Made by a program: the position numbers and the translations under genes | Assembly (NCBI GenBank): GCA_946221045.1 | Contig: CAMIIY010000103.1 | Span: 1-6,973 of the forward strand | Direction of reading: 5' to 3' | Length of the DNA: 6,973 nucleotides | Source: an uncultured Oceanospirillaceae bacterium | GTDB taxonomy: Bacteria > Pseudomonadota > Gammaproteobacteria > Pseudomonadales > Balneatricaceae | Shown: piece by piece, positions 5,221 to 6,973 of the stretch | Position numbering within the stretch: the first letter of the stretch is position 1 | How the letters are laid out: every line of letters begins with the position of its first letter | The notes under the pieces: generated by a model | Databases searched by the model: none | What the model was told of the DNA's origin: nothing | What the model saw: the letters and a program-made list of their open reading frames with translations, nothing else

Positions 5221-6973
5221 ATGAATTCCTCAGATCAGCCCTCATTCGCAGAGCTTGGCCTTGCAGCTCCCGTGTTAGAGGTGCTTGACGCCATCGGCTA
5301 CGAAACACCTTCGCCGATTCAGGCCGCCAGTATCCCACACCTTCTTGAAGGGCGTGACCTGCTGGGTATCGCCCAGACCGGTACCGGCAAAACCGCGGCT
5401 TTTGCTTTGCCACTGCTGTCCAGACTTGATCTGCGCCAGCGTAACACACAGCTGTTGATTCTGGCTCCAACCCGTGAGCTGGCCATTCAGGTGGCTGAAG
5501 CTTGCCAGACCTATGCCCGCAACCTGCCTGACTTCCACGTTTTGCCAATCTATGGCGGCCAGGCCTATGACACCCAGTTACGGCAATTAAAACGCGGGGC
5601 ACAGGTGGTTGTAGGCACCCCGGGCCGGGTAATGGACCATATGCGCCGCGGCTCTCTGAAGCTGGATAATCTGCGCGCTCTGGTACTGGATGAAGCCGAC
5701 GAAATGCTGCGTATGGGCTTTATTGATGATGTGAAATGGGTACTGGAACATACCCCACCAGAACGCCAGATCGCGCTGTTCTCGGCCACGATGCCTGCGC
5801 AGATCAAAGACGTAGCACAGGCCCACTTGCAATCACCGGCTGAAGTCAGAATTGCATCCAAAACAGCTACCGCTACCACCATCACCCAGAAATACTGGCG
5901 TGTAAGCGGTGTGCATAAACTGGATGCCCTGACCCGCATTCTTGAGATGCAGGCCTTTGATGCGATGCTGATCTTTGTACGCACCAAATCAGCCACTGTT
6001 GAACTGGCAGAGAAACTGAGTGCCCGCGGTTATGCCTGCGAAGCACTGAACGGTGATATCTCACAGAACCTGCGCGAACGTACCATTGACCGCCTGAAGT
6101 CAGGCCAGATTGATGTGTTAATCGCAACCGATGTTGTGGCACGCGGCCTGGACGTAGAACGCATCAGCCATGTACTGAACTACGATATCCCGTACGATAC
6201 TGAGTCCTATATTCACCGTATCGGTCGTACTGGTCGTGCCGGACGCAAAGGCGAAGCCATTCTGTTTGTATCCCCGCGCGAACAGCGCATGCTCAAAGCC
6301 ATTGAGCGTGCCACCCGTCAGCCGATTGAACGAATGAACCTGCCCTCAACCGCCGACATCAATGAGAAGCGTGTCAGTCGGTTTATGGAGCGTATCCGCG
6401 AAACCTTGGATAACACTGACCTGGCGTTCTACAGTGGCCTGCTGACAGACTACCAGCAGGAACATGATACAGACCCGCTGCAACTGGCCGCCGCGCTGGC
6501 TCACCTGCTGCAGGGAGAAACCCCTCTGCTGCTGGAAGATACACGCGAAGAACGTAACGACCGGGGCTTTGACGACAACAAGCCGGCCCGCCGCCCTAAA
6601 GGCATGTCGGGCAAACCACGCCCGCTGAAGGAATTCCCGGATGTGGAGATGGAACGCTACCAGCTCAGCGTTGGTCATCAGCATGGTGTCATGCCGAAAA
6701 ACATTGTCGGCGCCATCGCCAACGAAGCTGGGATTGAATCTCAATACATCGGTCAGATCGATATCTTCGACAGTGTGACCACAGTAGACCTGCCCAGCGG
6801 CATGCCTAAGGATGTATTGCAGCAACTCAAACGTGCGATGGTGTGCGGTCAGCGCCTGAACATCCGCAGCATGAAGGAAGAGCATGCCCCGCCACGAAAA
6901 AGAGGCGGTGGCGGCAAACCCGGTGGCGGCCCCGGCAAGGGCAAAAAACCACCGCGCAAGCGCAAAGATAAAG
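5221..6973 (+). CDS. deaD: CsdA/DeaD-type ATP-dependent DEAD-box RNA helicase (3' end cut off by the window)
   Basis: This helicase unwinds structured RNA and assists ribosome assembly and mRNA turnover, especially in the cold. 584 residues are visible with no stop before the edge. Motifs in order: Q motif (F9, then GYETPSPIQ ending at Q34), AQTGTGKT (51-58), PTREL (83-87), TPGR (133-136), DEAD (157-160), SAT (188-190), ARGLD (307-311) and HRIGRTGR (332-339). Residues about 478-552 are the DbpA-type RNA-binding domain that marks the DeaD/CsdA subfamily. From 557 on comes a lysine-, arginine- and glycine-rich tail, as in other DeaD proteins, so only the last part is missing. The ATG at 5221 gives the standard N-terminus, F9 being 17 residues before the GY of the Q motif. 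An in-frame GTG at 5188 is possible but has no ribosome-binding site. It has its own promoter and an unusual leader. Confidence 0.96.
   Translation, partial: MNSSDQPSFAELGLAAPVLEVLDAIGYETPSPIQAASIPHLLEGRDLLGIAQTGTGKTAAFALPLLSRLDLRQRNTQLLILAPTRELAIQVAEACQTYARNLPDFHVLPIYGGQAYDTQLRQLKRGAQVVVGTPGRVMDHMRRGSLKLDNLRALVLDEADEMLRMGFIDDVKWVLEHTPPERQIALFSATMPAQIKDVAQAHLQSPAEVRIASKTATATTITQKYWRVSGVHKLDALTRILEMQAFDAMLIFVRTKSATVELAEKLSARGYACEALNGDISQNLRERTIDRLKSGQIDVLIATDVVARGLDVERISHVLNYDIPYDTESYIHRIGRTGRAGRKGEAILFVSPREQRMLKAIERATRQPIERMNLPSTADINEKRVSRFMERIRETLDNTDLAFYSGLLTDYQQEHDTDPLQLAAALAHLLQGETPLLLEDTREERNDRGFDDNKPARRPKGMSGKPRPLKEFPDVEMERYQLSVGHQHGVMPKNIVGAIANEAGIESQYIGQIDIFDSVTTVDLPSGMPKDVLQQLKRAMVCGQRLNIRSMKEEHAPPRKRGGGGKPGGGPGKGKKPPRKRKDK

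Noticed and set aside
6346..6885. Long minus-strand open frame (179 codons) inside deaD
   Set aside because: It is antisense to a clearly coding helicase gene, shows no recognisable domain and has no ribosome-binding site. It is a shadow of the codon use on the other strand.

Overview
The window looks like a chromosomal segment of a sulfur-oxidising proteobacterium, most likely a gammaproteobacterium. The grounds are a sox thiosulfate-oxidation cluster next to a CsdA/DeaD-type RNA helicase, a moderate G+C content, compact spacing and E. coli-like promoter and Shine-Dalgarno signals. I cannot name the genus. I see no insertion sequence, integrase, tRNA, rRNA or CRISPR array, and base composition looks even, so nothing suggests a mobile island.

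Layout. Positions 1-1846 (minus strand) hold soxX-soxY-soxZ-soxA, read from right to left; soxA runs off the left edge. A 297-bp divergent intergenic region (1847-2143) follows. On the plus strand, 2144-3151 encodes a lipoprotein with a PDZ-like segment and an M48 zinc-protease domain. A 177-bp gap (3152-3328) holds a strong intrinsic terminator and possibly a small RNA. A secreted TraB/GumN-type protein lies on the minus strand at 3329-4192, convergent with the protease gene. It is divergent from a plus-strand gene (4300-5103) for two tandem receiver domains, the first of which has lost its phospho-acceptor aspartate. From 5221 to the right edge runs deaD/csdA, a DEAD-box RNA helicase with a DbpA-type RNA-binding domain. 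It has a consensus -10 promoter overlapping a perfect dyad, and an 80-nt leader able to form competing hairpins.

Functions. SoxAX is the c-type cytochrome that oxidatively attaches thiosulfate to the C-terminal cysteine of SoxY in the SoxYZ carrier. soxB would be expected beyond the left edge but is not visible. SoxA here keeps only the C-terminal heme motif, so the complex appears to be of the monoheme-SoxA type. The M48 lipoprotein and the TraB-like protein are both predicted envelope proteins, but their arrangement does not show that they work together. The two-receiver protein has no output domain and probably acts through protein-protein contacts. DeaD is a general RNA-remodelling enzyme, often cold-induced.

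Most of the window is recognisable conserved gene content, and I find no clear new multi-gene system. The parts most worth a second look are non-coding: the deaD leader and its operator-like dyad, the possible small RNA ending at the 3275-3322 terminator, and the TGCAG cluster upstream of the protease gene. No stretch longer than 300 bp lacks a gene.
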